64,000 nt of DNA from positions 454,841-518,840 of the forward strand of contig NZ_JADOEQ010000001.1 in the NCBI RefSeq assembly GCF_016745255.1, written 5' to 3'. Positions 25,877 to 34,784 of the stretch are shown in pieces; the stretch's first letter is position 1, and every line of letters begins with the position of its first letter. Under the pieces are notes generated by a model, which did no database searches, was not told where the DNA came from, and saw only the letters and a program-made list of their open reading frames with translations. This stretch comes from Enterococcus sp. BWR-S5. GTDB lineage: Bacteria; Bacillota; Bacilli; Lactobacillales; Enterococcaceae. The position numbers and the translations under genes are program-made.

Positions 25877-27964
25877 ATGTCTAAAAAACAATTGATTATC
25901 GCTGAAAAGCCCAGTGTTGCGAAGGATTTGAGCCGGGTGTTAAAAGCGAATAATAAGAATAAAAGCTACTATGAAGGGCCGACAGCCATTGTTACTTGGG
26001 CTTTAGGTCACTTACTTGGGCTGAAAATGCCTGAGGATATTAATAAAGAATGGCAAAGCTGGCAGATGGATACTTTGCCGATGCTGCCTAAACAATTAGG
26101 AATCAAACCTCTTCCGAAGACTGGTCATCAATTGAAGGCCATTAAACAGCTGGCAAATCGAAAAGATGTCGGGGAAGTAGTGATTGCAACTGATGCCGGA
26201 CGTGAGGGTGAGCTTATTGCTCGTTGGATTTTAGAGTATATTCGTTTCGACAAGCCCGTAAAACGGTTATGGATATCTTCTCAAACCGATAAAGCGATTA
26301 AAGAAGGGTTTAAGCAGCTGAAACCGGCGAAGGAATACGATAATCTTTATTATTCTGCTTTAGCAAGAGCTAAGGCGGATTGGCTGGTAGGGTTGAATGT
26401 TACGCGAGCATTGACTGTAAAGTATCAGGATAGCCTGTCTGCCGGACGTGTCCAGACCCCTACTTTGGCTCTGGTTCGCGACCAAGAGAAGAAAATCGAA
26501 GCATTTCGTCCGCAAACCTATTTTACTGTGGACTTGCTCCACGAAAAGGAAAAAGGTCGTTTGGTTCAGAAAAACCAGTTTGCTTTCAAGGAACGGAACG
26601 AAGTTGAAGCCTTTGTGAAGGAGTTAAGCAAACAAAAAGGTAAAGTCACTGATATTCAAGATAAAATAAAAACGGAGCATGCGCCGTTGCCATATGACTT
26701 GACTGAGGTTCAGAGGGACGCCAATCAGCGCTATCAATTCTCTGCTAAAAAGACGTTGTCTCTCGTTCAAAGTCTCTACGAATTTCATAAAATCGTGACC
26801 TATCCAAGAACGGACAGCAAGTACTTGACGACGGATATGAAGGAAACGATGAAGGAACGTCTACAGGCGATAAGCACTAGCTTCCCGGAAGCAAAAGCCT
26901 ACTTGAAAAACGGCGGTAAAGTCGTTCAAGATAAGGTCTTCAACAATACTAAAGTCAGCGATCACCATGCATTGATACCAACAGAGCAGTCACCAAGATT
27001 TGAAAAGCTGAGTAATGACGAACAAAAAATTTATTTGATGATTGTTAACCGTTTCTTAGGCTTGTTTGCGAAACCACATCGGGCCAATCAGCGAAAAATC
27101 ACTGTTCAATTTGGCAAGGAACAGTTTGTCTTCCGCCAAAATAAGGTTGAGGAAGCCGGCTGGAAGCAAGAGAAGGAAGAAGCTGTTATCAGTGCTGACT
27201 GGAAGATTGGCATGGTCATTCCGGCAAACTTCACTATTAACAAAGAGTTAACCTCTCCGCCAAAGCCATTGAATGAAGGCACATTGCTTGGTGCCATGGA
27301 GAAGCATAGCTTGGGAACCCCGGCTACCAGAGCTGAAATCATTGAGAAGCTGATAAAATCTGAGCTGATGGAGCGGACCAACCAAGGCCTCTTGGTTTCA
27401 CCAAAAGGCAAACAGCTGCTTCAGCTGGTCAACCCATCACTTGTGACACCTGAGTTGACGGAAACATGGGAGAAAACACTTGAGGATATTGCGAAGGGCA
27501 GAAAAAACAGTACGTCCTTCCTGAAGGAAATTGAAGAAGATACGAAACGCTTGGTCAGTGAAATTAAGCAAAGCGAAAGCAAGTATCAAGATTTTTCAAT
27601 TACTCAAAAGAAATGTCCGGAGTGCGGTGAAAACCTACGGGAAAAGAATACCAGAGACGGAAAAATCTATGTATGCTCCAGCCAAGATTGTAATTACAGA
27701 AGAAGAAAGGACCCTAAAACAACTAACCATCGTTGTCCTCAATGCCATAAAAAAATGGTGATTATTGAAGGGAAGAACGGTGCTTACTTCAAGTGTAATA
27801 CGTGCTCAATCAGCGAAAAAATCGAGGATAAAAAGCAACGGAGCAAGAAAATGACCAAGCATGAGGAACGTCGTCTGATGAAGAAGTATTCGCAGAAGGA
27901 TGAGCCGGAGGAAAGTCCATTAGCAGCAGCATTACGTGCAGCAATGGGAGATGACAATGAATAA
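25877..27964 (+). CDS. topB: DNA topoisomerase III
   Basis: This type IA topoisomerase passes single DNA strands and decatenates recombination and replication intermediates. The 695-residue protein has the Toprim domain (IIAEKPSVAKDLSRVL, ATDAGREGELIARW), the catalytic Tyr309 in VTYPRTDSKYL, and the active-site SAGRVQTPTL. The C-terminus carries two Cys4 zinc ribbons (CPECG...CSSQDC and CPQCHKK...CNTC) followed by a basic tail. ATG 25877 has AAAGGAG upstream; the longer frame from 25814 lacks a site. There are no mobile-element genes around it, so this is the chromosomal copy. Confidence 0.95.
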   Translation: MSKKQLIIAEKPSVAKDLSRVLKANNKNKSYYEGPTAIVTWALGHLLGLKMPEDINKEWQSWQMDTLPMLPKQLGIKPLPKTGHQLKAIKQLANRKDVGEVVIATDAGREGELIARWILEYIRFDKPVKRLWISSQTDKAIKEGFKQLKPAKEYDNLYYSALARAKADWLVGLNVTRALTVKYQDSLSAGRVQTPTLALVRDQEKKIEAFRPQTYFTVDLLHEKEKGRLVQKNQFAFKERNEVEAFVKELSKQKGKVTDIQDKIKTEHAPLPYDLTEVQRDANQRYQFSAKKTLSLVQSLYEFHKIVTYPRTDSKYLTTDMKETMKERLQAISTSFPEAKAYLKNGGKVVQDKVFNNTKVSDHHALIPTEQSPRFEKLSNDEQKIYLMIVNRFLGLFAKPHRANQRKITVQFGKEQFVFRQNKVEEAGWKQEKEEAVISADWKIGMVIPANFTINKELTSPPKPLNEGTLLGAMEKHSLGTPATRAEIIEKLIKSELMERTNQGLLVSPKGKQLLQLVNPSLVTPELTETWEKTLEDIAKGRKNSTSFLKEIEEDTKRLVSEIKQSESKYQDFSITQKKCPECGENLREKNTRDGKIYVCSSQDCNYRRRKDPKTTNHRCPQCHKKMVIIEGKNGAYFKCNTCSISEKIEDKKQRSKKMTKHEERRLMKKYSQKDEPEESPLAAALRAAMGDDNE

Positions 27965-28084
27965 TAAAAGAGTTTGAGACAATAATCGAGACGAAAATTT
28001 ATCCATACATTAAAGATGAACAAGCGGTGGAATAAAGCTGCGTTATGTGGGTGCGATAATAACAAGTCCTTGAAAGTCTTCATA

Positions 28085-28147
28085 AATAAGCCGTAATATA
28101 CTGAAATGACTTTTCGCATTTCCAGTATATTACGGCTTATTGTTTTC
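28085..28147 (+). terminator. Convergent terminator between topB and the vanW-like gene
   Basis: AATAAGCCGTAATATACTG pairs perfectly with its complement at 28123-28141 (19 bp), loop about 19 nt, with TGTTTTC on the plus side. It can serve both converging transcripts. Confidence 0.8.
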
Positions 28148-28189
28148 TCATATAAAAGATACGTTAGACAAAGGCTGGAGCTCATAAAG

Positions 28190-29011
28190 TTATCGTTCAA
28201 CGATAGTTAAATTTGCGGTATCGTAAACAACTTTTGCATGATTGGTTTTAATTAATTCTTTCTTTATTACATTTCCAGTTCTTTTTTCGATGATGTTGCG
28301 GTAGACTTTGCCATTACGGTAGACAATTCCCTGTTCACGACTGAAATGCTCATCCTCCACCTTGATATGGTAGCTATAAGGTTGTTCCTTTTCAGCATAG
28401 AGCTCACCATGCAAGTAGACTTCATCTGTATAGGTAATCAATTGATAGGTTTGGTCTGTTGTGTTTTTAAAACGATAATCCAAATAGTTATAAACAATGG
28501 ATGTTCCAGTACCAAAAGGAATCACACGTCCAAAATCAGGAAAAAGGTCTAAGCCATCATGGTGATGATGTTCAACAATCTCAAACGGTGTATGTAGGAT
28601 AATCCAATGGATAAGATTAGTAAACTGACACATACCGCCGCCTATTCCGCTAATAGATTCTTCCTTTCCTATCATTAAACCTTCTTTGTAGCCATCCTTT
28701 TCTTTACAAGGACCGACAAGCTGCCAGAAAGAAAAAACTTCACCGGGCTTGATTACTATTCCAGAAATCTTTGGTGTAGCTATCGCCAGATTTTCTGCTT
28801 TGTTATTTTGTAAATGTAAATCGACATTTCCAAGCTTCCTTCGAATCAATGAGCGATGCTTATAGATAGACACAGGAAGTCTGAGTTTTCTTTTTTCAGA
28901 AGCAAAGGCTTGACGACTTAATGTGTCGCGTATAGTTCTACCTGCTCTGTTCTTTAAAATTGAAATCTGATACGTGGTTGGCGAAATCTCGCAAAATAAT
29001 TTTCTACCCAA
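28190..29011 (-). CDS. VanW family protein
   Basis: The 273-residue protein has the VanW core: SGIVIKPGEVFSFWQLVGP, GYKEGLMIG, and GGGMCQFTNLIHW with its conserved Cys, followed by a His-rich HHHHDGLD. No clear signal peptide is seen. It begins at TTG 29011 behind GGAGGG. VanW occurs as an accessory gene in vanB glycopeptide resistance clusters, but stand-alone homologues are common, and no van ligase or sensor is in the window, so resistance should not be inferred. Its activity is unknown. Confidence 0.88.
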   Translation of the reverse strand: MGRKLFCEISPTTYQISILKNRAGRTIRDTLSRQAFASEKRKLRLPVSIYKHRSLIRRKLGNVDLHLQNNKAENLAIATPKISGIVIKPGEVFSFWQLVGPCKEKDGYKEGLMIGKEESISGIGGGMCQFTNLIHWIILHTPFEIVEHHHHDGLDLFPDFGRVIPFGTGTSIVYNYLDYRFKNTTDQTYQLITYTDEVYLHGELYAEKEQPYSYHIKVEDEHFSREQGIVYRNGKVYRNIIEKRTGNVIKKELIKTNHAKVVYDTANLTIVER

Positions 29012-29231
29012 TATAAACCCTCCAATATTTCTTCCCCTTTTCTACTGAATTATTACACAACATTACAAATAAGTCAAATATGTTTCGTTAATATTTCTTA
29101 GCATGTAACATTAAAGCGATAATTATTTCATAAGCTGTAGTAAATTCATAATATAGCTACTTTTTGCTGATGAAAAACAGAACAGATAATTGAAATTTTT
29201 TTAATTGAACACTAAAACGAATGGGGGTACT

Positions 29232-29259
29232 TTTGTTCGTCTTCTTTTTTAGGTATAAT
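29232..29259 (+). promoter_or_regulatory. Promoter of the ftsK leader transcript
   Basis: TATAAT at 29254-29259 with a TTTTGT-like -35 box 17 bp upstream. Transcription from it would give a leader of about 395 nt before ftsK. Confidence 0.6.
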
Positions 29260-29265
29260 GGAGGT

Positions 29266-29660
29266 TATCGGAAAGAGAAGAATTTTACTCTTATATGAAT
29301 AAGCACCCAGATGCAGTGCTGGCAAAATTCCAAAGGGAAGAGGAACTATTATTCTTATGCATGACCCTCTAGAATAATAGATATCGAACCACTAAAAAGA
29401 AAGAACTACGAAATCACTTGAGTAGTTCTCACAAAAAGGAAGAGGAGAGCCATTATTCTTTTGTAGGAACATCTAGAAATAATGGCCATCGGACCACTAA
29501 AAAGAAAGAACTACGAAATTATTTGAGTAGTTCTGTCAAAAAGGAAGAGGAGAACTATTATTCTTATGTATGACCTACTAGAATAATAGATATCGAACCT
29601 CCAAAATAAAGAAACAGGGAAGTTACCTGACCTGTTTCCTCAAAAAGGAAGAGGAGAGCA
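29266..29660 (+). ncRNA. ftsK 5' leader built of tandem ~105-nt structured units
   Basis: Three full units are visible, and possibly a degenerate first one (29270-29335). Each starts with a purine box GGAAGAGG (29336, 29438, 29543; the ftsK site itself is 29647). Hairpin P1 follows: CTATTATTCT/AGAATAATAG at 29346-29380 and 29555-29589, GCCATTATT/AATAATGGC at 29449-29486. Then comes a core CGAACCAC or CGGACCAC (29385, 29490; CGAACCTC at 29594). Hairpin P2 is AGAACTAC/GTAGTTCT at 29402-29429 and 29507-29534, and GAAACAGG/CCTGTTTC at 29611-29638, with a 12-nt loop resembling GAANTTANNTGA. The same architecture precedes relA. It is probably cis-regulatory; I do not recognise the family. Confidence 0.75.
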
Positions 29661-32060
29661 ATGGCGCAGAAAAAGAAAACCAAAAAACAGCAAAAGCAGC
29701 AGGAACAGCTGCGTTATATTTTTATAGGTATTTTCTTCGTATTTTTTGGTTTATTCGGGGTATTAAAATTAGGTTTCTTGGGTGTATTGATTGCTAATGG
29801 ATTACGTCTGGTTGTGGGCAACACCTACTCAGCAGCGGCGATTCTATTAATGCTTTATGGTTTTTCTTTGATTTTATTTGGCGATAATTTCCCTATAAAA
29901 TCAACTCGAAAGATTATGGGCGGCAGTTTGGTTTATATAGGAATCTTACTGTTCATACATGCGTATTGGTTCAGAAATATTGGCAGTAGTAATCCTGATA
30001 TTTTTAATACAACATGGGACTTTTTAAAGATGGATTTGACTAGAAATGTTGTGAAGGAGAATGTGGGCGGAGGAATGATTGGTGCGACGCTTTACTCGAT
30101 AACCCATTTTCTTGTTGCTCAGCCGGGAAGCTATCTCGTTGCAATAATCTTGATTGCACTAGGTGGTTTTATGGTGAGCATGCTGGACTTTCAACAGATA
30201 CTCGACGGCATTCAGAAGTTCCGTCAAATGATGGGAAATCTATTTGCCAAAAGCGATGAGCGCTTATCAGCACAATCTGAAAAGCGGGCTGAGAAAAAGA
30301 AGCTGAAAGAAGTGGAAAAACAAGAGCGCGCGAAAGAAATGGCCGAGCAATGGCTAGAGAAAAATCAAGTCAGAGAGCATACACCGGGAGAGCAGCTTGC
30401 AAAAGCAGAGATGGAGCAATATGAAGTTCCTGAACAGGAGCCGGAACAGCTGACACTTGTACCAATTGATAGTTTCCAAAATCAAGAATCGGGCTACTAT
30501 GATGAGTATTATGATGAAGAACAGCCAGCTGTGGACATGGATGAACCTGTTGAATATGAAGATGGAGCAGATTTAGAATTTGAGATTGCTGCTGAGACAG
30601 AAGATAGAGATTATCAGCTGCCATCACCATCCTTACTGGATTCTATTCCGGCAACAGACCAAAGTGATGAATACCAAAAAATTGAGCAAAATATTACGGT
30701 ACTGGAACAAACCTTCCGCAGCTTTAGTGTAGATGCCAAAGTAGTTAAGGCTAGTCTCGGACCTTCTGTTACGAAGTTTGAAGTTCAGCCGGCAGTTGGT
30801 GTCAAGGTTAGTAAGATTGTTGGATTAACAGATGATATTGCCCTTGCATTAGCTGCGAAGGATGTACGGATGGAGGCACCGATTCCAGGTAAATCATTAA
30901 TAGGAATTGAAGTGCCTAACAGTACCGTGAGCACTGTTTCGTTCAGAGATATTGTTGAAGCGCAACCGAGTCATCCTGATAAGCTGCTGGAGGTTCCTTT
31001 AGGAAGAGATATTTCAGGTATGGTACAATCCGCAGATTTGACGAAGATGCCTCACATGCTGATAGCCGGTTCTACAGGTAGTGGGAAGTCAGTCGCAATC
31101 AATGGAATCATTACAAGTATTTTGATGCGGGCGAAGCCGCATGAAGTAAAAATGATGATGATTGATCCAAAAATGGTTGAACTAAATGTTTATAACGGTA
31201 TTCCGCATTTGTTGACTCCGGTTGTAACGAACCCTCGTAAAGCGGCTCAGGCACTACAAAAGGTCGTTCAGGAAATGGAATTTCGTTATGAAAAATTCGC
31301 AGCAGCAGGTGTTCGAAATATCTCTGGGTACAATAACTTGGTGATTCAGAAGAATTTGGAGGATGGTGAAAATCGTCCGATTCTACCATTTATCGTGGTT
31401 ATTGTAGATGAGCTGGCAGATTTGATGATGGTTGCCAGCAATGAAGTTGAGGATGCAATTATTCGTCTGGCGCAAATGGCGCGAGCGGCTGGTATCCACA
31501 TGATTCTTGCGACACAACGACCAAGTGTGGATGTTATTACAGGGATTATTAAAGCAAACGTTCCTTCTCGAATGGCTTTTGCTGTTTCCAGCGGAACGGA
31601 TTCTCGAACAATTATCGACAGCAATGGTGCAGAAAAGCTGCTTGGACGAGGCGATATGCTATTCTTGCCGATGGGAGAGAATAAACCAATTCGTGTGCAA
31701 GGAGCGTTCATTTCGGATCAAGAGGTTGAACGTGTTGTTGCTTTTGTGACCGAACAGCAAGGTGCGGATTATCAGGAAGACATGATGCCAACTGAGGAGG
31801 TTTCCAGCAGTGGCGGTGGAGAAAATCCGCAGGATGAGCTTTACGGAGAAGCGAAAGCGCTGGTAATTGAAATGCAGACAGCCAGTATTTCTTTACTGCA
31901 GCGTAGATTTAGAATCGGCTATAACCGTGCCGCTCGTTTGATTGATGAGCTGGAAGAGAATCATGTGATTGGACCGTCTGAAGGCAGTAAGCCAAGAAAA
32001 GTTTTTATGGAGGCTGAGCCGGAGGAAGAACTGCCGGAGCATGATATGGAGCAGCCATAA
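29661..32060 (+). CDS. ftsK: DNA translocase FtsK/SpoIIIE
   Basis: This septum-located motor pumps chromosome DNA during division. The 799-residue protein has four or so N-terminal membrane helices (residues about 20-175), a charged Gln/Glu-rich linker (about 190-340), the alpha-beta RecA-like motor with Walker A GSTGSGKS near 470-477 and Walker [14 protein letters not shown], and the C-terminal winged-helix gamma domain ([23 protein letters not shown]) that reads KOPS-like DNA sites. The start codon follows GGAAGAGGAGAG, the last copy of the purine box repeated through the leader. Confidence 0.96.
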   Translation: MAQKKKTKKQQKQQEQLRYIFIGIFFVFFGLFGVLKLGFLGVLIANGLRLVVGNTYSAAAILLMLYGFSLILFGDNFPIKSTRKIMGGSLVYIGILLFIHAYWFRNIGSSNPDIFNTTWDFLKMDLTRNVVKENVGGGMIGATLYSITHFLVAQPGSYLVAIILIALGGFMVSMLDFQQILDGIQKFRQMMGNLFAKSDERLSAQSEKRAEKKKLKEVEKQERAKEMAEQWLEKNQVREHTPGEQLAKAEMEQYEVPEQEPEQLTLVPIDSFQNQESGYYDEYYDEEQPAVDMDEPVEYEDGADLEFEIAAETEDRDYQLPSPSLLDSIPATDQSDEYQKIEQNITVLEQTFRSFSVDAKVVKASLGPSVTKFEVQPAVGVKVSKIVGLTDDIALALAAKDVRMEAPIPGKSLIGIEVPNSTVSTVSFRDIVEAQPSHPDKLLEVPLGRDISGMVQSADLTKMPHMLIAGSTGSGKSVAINGIITSILMRAKPHEVKMMMIDPKMVELNVYNGIPHLLTPVVTNPRKAAQALQKVVQEMEFRYEKFAAAGVRNISGYNNLVIQKNLEDGENRPILPFIVVIVDELADLMMVASNEVEDAIIRLAQMARAAGIHMILATQRPSVDVITGIIKANVPSRMAFAVSSGTDSRTIIDSNGAEKLLGRGDMLFLPMGENKPIRVQGAFISDQEVERVVAFVTEQQGADYQEDMMPTEEVSSSGGGENPQDELYGEAKALVIEMQTASISLLQRRFRIGYNRAARLIDELEENHVIGPSEGSKPRKVFMEAEPEEELPEHDMEQP

Positions 32061-32095
32061 ATAATAGAATAAAACAGGAAATGAAAAACATTAGA

Positions 32096-32135
32096 AATGA
32101 CTGAGAGCTACAGCAATGCTCTCAGTCATTTTTTT
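32096..32135 (+). terminator. ftsK terminator
   Basis: AATGACTGAGAGC pairs with GCTCTCAGTCATT (13 bp, perfect), followed by seven T. Confidence 0.93.
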
Positions 32136-32519
32136 CGTTATTGCTGAAAAAATGAGTAGAAAAAAATAATTTATTTTTCCTGTTAAATTAGGAGTAAGAG
32201 GCTAAATTTTTTGCGATGTATTTTATTTGTTACTTTTGGGTTGCTGGAAAGAGCTCTTGCTCACAAATTACAAAGAAAATATATTTAATGGAATTGCAAT
32301 CCTTCTCTTTTATTGTATGATTAGTATGAGAGCAAAAAAACACATTTTGGTTGGTAGTCCAAAAGCAGTTCTTGTCAGTAACCTTCCCTCCTGGGTCGTC
32401 CATTGTTCTTTTTCTATTTATATAAATCCTGTCAAAGATTTCATTACAAGAAAAATGACGTTTGTTCATCGTTCATGTACACGAATTCCTGCTGGATTTA
32501 TACACAAGGAGGAAGCAGT
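32136..32519 (+). promoter_or_regulatory. Long leader region of the yjdF-like gene (possible yjdF riboswitch)
   Basis: No protein gene is convincing in this 384-bp stretch. In other Firmicutes, yjdF homologues are often preceded by the yjdF RNA motif, a riboswitch class responding to azaaromatic compounds. The segment from about 32330 to 32440 is the least AT-rich part, has short complementary stretches (TTTTGG/CCAAAA at 32344-32366) and is the best place to look. I could not verify the consensus by eye. Confidence 0.3.
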
Positions 32520-32936
32520 ATGGAGCTAACGATTTATTTTGATGGACAGTATTGGAGCGGGTTGGTAAAGTATCAAGATACAGAAGGGCGATTGAGAGTT
32601 CATCGTCATGTATTTGGTGCTGAGCCGAATGACCAGGAAGTTTATCGGTTCGTTTATGAGCAATTACCTGAGATTATAGAGACAGACTGGCATGGAACTA
32701 TCACGCTTGAGGAGCAAGGAAATAGAAAAATTAGTCCCAAGCGAATGCAAAGGATGCTTCAAAGACAGAAGAGTAAGCCGATTTTGTCAACCAAGGCGCA
32801 GCTGGCAATGGCTGAGCAGAGAGAAGCACAAAAGCAGGAAAGAAAGCATAAAAGCAGAGACAAAAAATTAGAGAAAAAGCAGCTTGTGTTTGAAAAGAAG
32901 CAGCAGAAGCGATTGGAAAAAAGAAAAGGCCATTAA
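32520..32936 (+). CDS. yjdF: YjdF family protein (DUF2992)
   Basis: The 138-residue protein has the YjdF N-terminus (LTIYFDGQYWSGLVKY, RVHRHVFGAEPNDQEVYRFV), then a long Lys/Glu/Gln/Arg-rich helical tail (about 85-138) that probably binds nucleic acid or ribosomes. ATG 32520 follows AAGGAGG; the longer frame from 32403 has no site. The biochemical function of YjdF is not established. In other Firmicutes its gene is controlled by a riboswitch for toxic azaaromatic compounds, suggesting a detoxification role. Confidence 0.8.
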   Translation: MELTIYFDGQYWSGLVKYQDTEGRLRVHRHVFGAEPNDQEVYRFVYEQLPEIIETDWHGTITLEEQGNRKISPKRMQRMLQRQKSKPILSTKAQLAMAEQREAQKQERKHKSRDKKLEKKQLVFEKKQQKRLEKRKGH

Positions 32937-33075
32937 GAAGTTATTACTGAGTCTTGCTGCTGAAGCTCTGAGTTTGTCAGTGGTAGAATGCGTATGAAAA
33001 AGATTGGTTTCATGGGGATAAAGGGTATGAGACTACAATGAGTGGTTCATCAAGTAAAAATTGAGGTGGAAGATA

Positions 33076-33777
33076 GTGAGAAGAAAAAGCGTGTTGTATA
33101 TGGATGTGGCGGAACAAATCAAGGCTGATATTTTGAACGGAAAATATCCGGTTGGTTCATTACTGCCGACAGAATCTGAGCTGGAAGAACTTTTTGATGT
33201 CAGTAAAATTACTGTACGTCGAGCGATAGAAATATTAGCAGACGAAGAGCTGCTGGAAAAGAAAAGCGGCAAAGGGACGACGGTTTTGAGTAATCGTCCA
33301 TATAATAAGCTATCCAAGGCTGGTACATTTACAGAGTATCTGCATGAGTCAGGTCTTGATATCGTGAAGAAAAGCTTGCATTTGGAGACAGTTGATTTAC
33401 CGAAGGAATCAGCTGCTTATAAGTGCCTTGGGGAACAGGCAGTAAAGTTCTCCAGACTGTATTTGTTGGATGAAAAGCCGTATATCTATTTTAATTATTA
33501 TCTTCCAAAAGAGCTTTCGGATGTATCAATCGAGCAATTCGATAAGGAATCCTTGTATCGAATCCTTGATCAACACAGCATTGAAATTTTTCGTTTTGAG
33601 GACAGCTTCCAAATTGTTACATTAACGCCTGAACAGCAGAAGCTGCTTGATACAACTGAGAAAATGGCCATGAAACGAATTCGTCGTTCATTTGGGAAAA
33701 AGAACCAAGTTGTTGAATTCTCAGAAGCAATCTATAATACAGAGATGCATCCTTATGTTATCGAATATGAGGCGTGA
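33076..33777 (+). CDS. GntR-family transcriptional regulator (UTRA/HutC subfamily)
   Basis: The 233-residue protein carries an N-terminal winged helix (YMDVAEQIKADILNGKYPVGSLLPTESELEE, SKITVRRAIEILADE) and a C-terminal UTRA ligand-binding domain (TFTEYLHESG, SRLYLLDEKPYIYFNYYLP, FSEAIYNTEMHPYVIEY). The GTG start at 33076 sits behind GAGGTGG; TTG 33061 is the upstream alternative. UTRA regulators usually sense phosphosugars or amino acid derivatives. No target operon is adjacent: the gene is followed by a terminator and then an unrelated ABC exporter. Confidence 0.9.
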   Translation: MRRKSVLYMDVAEQIKADILNGKYPVGSLLPTESELEELFDVSKITVRRAIEILADEELLEKKSGKGTTVLSNRPYNKLSKAGTFTEYLHESGLDIVKKSLHLETVDLPKESAAYKCLGEQAVKFSRLYLLDEKPYIYFNYYLPKELSDVSIEQFDKESLYRILDQHSIEIFRFEDSFQIVTLTPEQQKLLDTTEKMAMKRIRRSFGKKNQVVEFSEAIYNTEMHPYVIEYEA

Positions 33778-33813
33778 TGTCTGTAAATGATAGAAAATAG
33801 GATAGTATAACAA

Positions 33814-33850
33814 AAATGAGTGGATATAGTCGTCTATCCACTCATTTTTT
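33814..33850 (+). terminator. Terminator of the GntR-type gene
   Basis: AAATGAGTGGATA pairs with TATCCACTCATTT (13 bp, perfect), followed by a T run. Confidence 0.93.
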
Positions 33851-34034
33851 GTTTGGAGTCGGGAGAATATCTGCGCGTTTCAGTTGGCGCTATTGTTCAT
33901 CAACTTGCGTCGCTGATTCCTTATCAAGAAAATAAGGGACGTGACAAAATTGTAAGTCATCTGTTATCCATATCAATTGTCTGTACACTTGGTTTCTTTT
34001 AGAATGAACGAGAAAAGAAATGGAGTGGAAATCA

Positions 34035-34784
34035 ATGTTAAAAATCAATAATCTAACAAAAACCTATGGGGATGAAATTAAATATCAGGCCTTGAAAGGT
34101 CTTGACCTTACAGTAGAAGACGGCGAATTTATTGGGATTATGGGTCCTTCAGGAAGCGGAAAAAGTACCTTCTTAAATTTAGTCGCAACGATTGACCAAC
34201 CGACATCAGGAGAAATCGTACTGAATGATAAAAATCCGCACAAGATGGATCAGGAATCCATTGCAAAATTTCGTCGAAGAGAGCTGGGCTTTGTTTTCCA
34301 AAACTTCAACCTGATGCCCACATTAACCGTAGAAGAAAATATTATTTTGCCATTGACGCTAGATGGTGAAAAAATCTCAGTCATGAAACGTAAGCTTCAA
34401 TCACTAGCTGAGCGTTTGGGGATTGAGTCATTATTGAAAAAAAGAATCGCTGAAATTTCCGGTGGTCAGGCACAACGTGTGGCTGTTGCTCGTGCGATGA
34501 TTCATCAACCACAGCTGTTGTTAGCGGATGAACCAACAGGGAATTTGGATACAAAATCGTCGAAAGATGTTATGGGGCTTTTGCAACAGCTGAATAGAGG
34601 AGAGCAAGCAACGATATTAATGGTTACCCATGATCCTTTAGCAGCAAGCTATTGCCAACGTATTGTTTTCATCAAGGACGGTCAACTGGTTAAAGAAATC
34701 AAACAGACGAATGGCCAAAAACAGTTTTATGATGAAATCATGGTGAATCTGGCAGAGATTGAAGGTGTTGGCAATGAATTTTAG
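34035..34784 (+). CDS. ABC transporter ATPase, BceA/MacB type
   Basis: The 249-residue ATPase has Walker [11 protein letters not shown]-loop [12 protein letters not shown], signature [14 protein letters not shown], Walker [13 protein letters not shown] and H-loop MVTHD. It belongs to the MacB/LolD/BceA group that works with FtsX-fold permeases, commonly for antimicrobial peptide defence. The start at 34035 has GGAGTGG upstream. Its stop overlaps the permease start by 11 bp. No histidine kinase or response regulator gene is adjacent, unlike typical bce loci. Confidence 0.92.
   Translation: MLKINNLTKTYGDEIKYQALKGLDLTVEDGEFIGIMGPSGSGKSTFLNLVATIDQPTSGEIVLNDKNPHKMDQESIAKFRRRELGFVFQNFNLMPTLTVEENIILPLTLDGEKISVMKRKLQSLAERLGIESLLKKRIAEISGGQAQRVAVARAMIHQPQLLLADEPTGNLDTKSSKDVMGLLQQLNRGEQATILMVTHDPLAASYCQRIVFIKDGQLVKEIKQTNGQKQFYDEIMVNLAEIEGVGNEF

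Noticed and set aside
25877..27964. topB as a sign of an integrated conjugative element
   Set aside because: No relaxase, coupling protein or integrase is nearby, and flanking genes are ordinary chromosomal ones.
28190..29011. Vancomycin resistance from the vanW-like gene
   Set aside because: No vanH, van ligase, vanX or VanRS genes lie near. Stand-alone VanW proteins are common and not evidence of resistance.
29266..29660. CRISPR array from the regular spacing in the ftsK leader
   Set aside because: The repeated parts are long hairpin units with related, not unique, intervening sequence. No cas genes are in the window.
32227..32529. Open frame of 100 codons upstream of yjdF
   Set aside because: No ribosome binding site, no domain and overlap with the yjdF start; more likely leader DNA.
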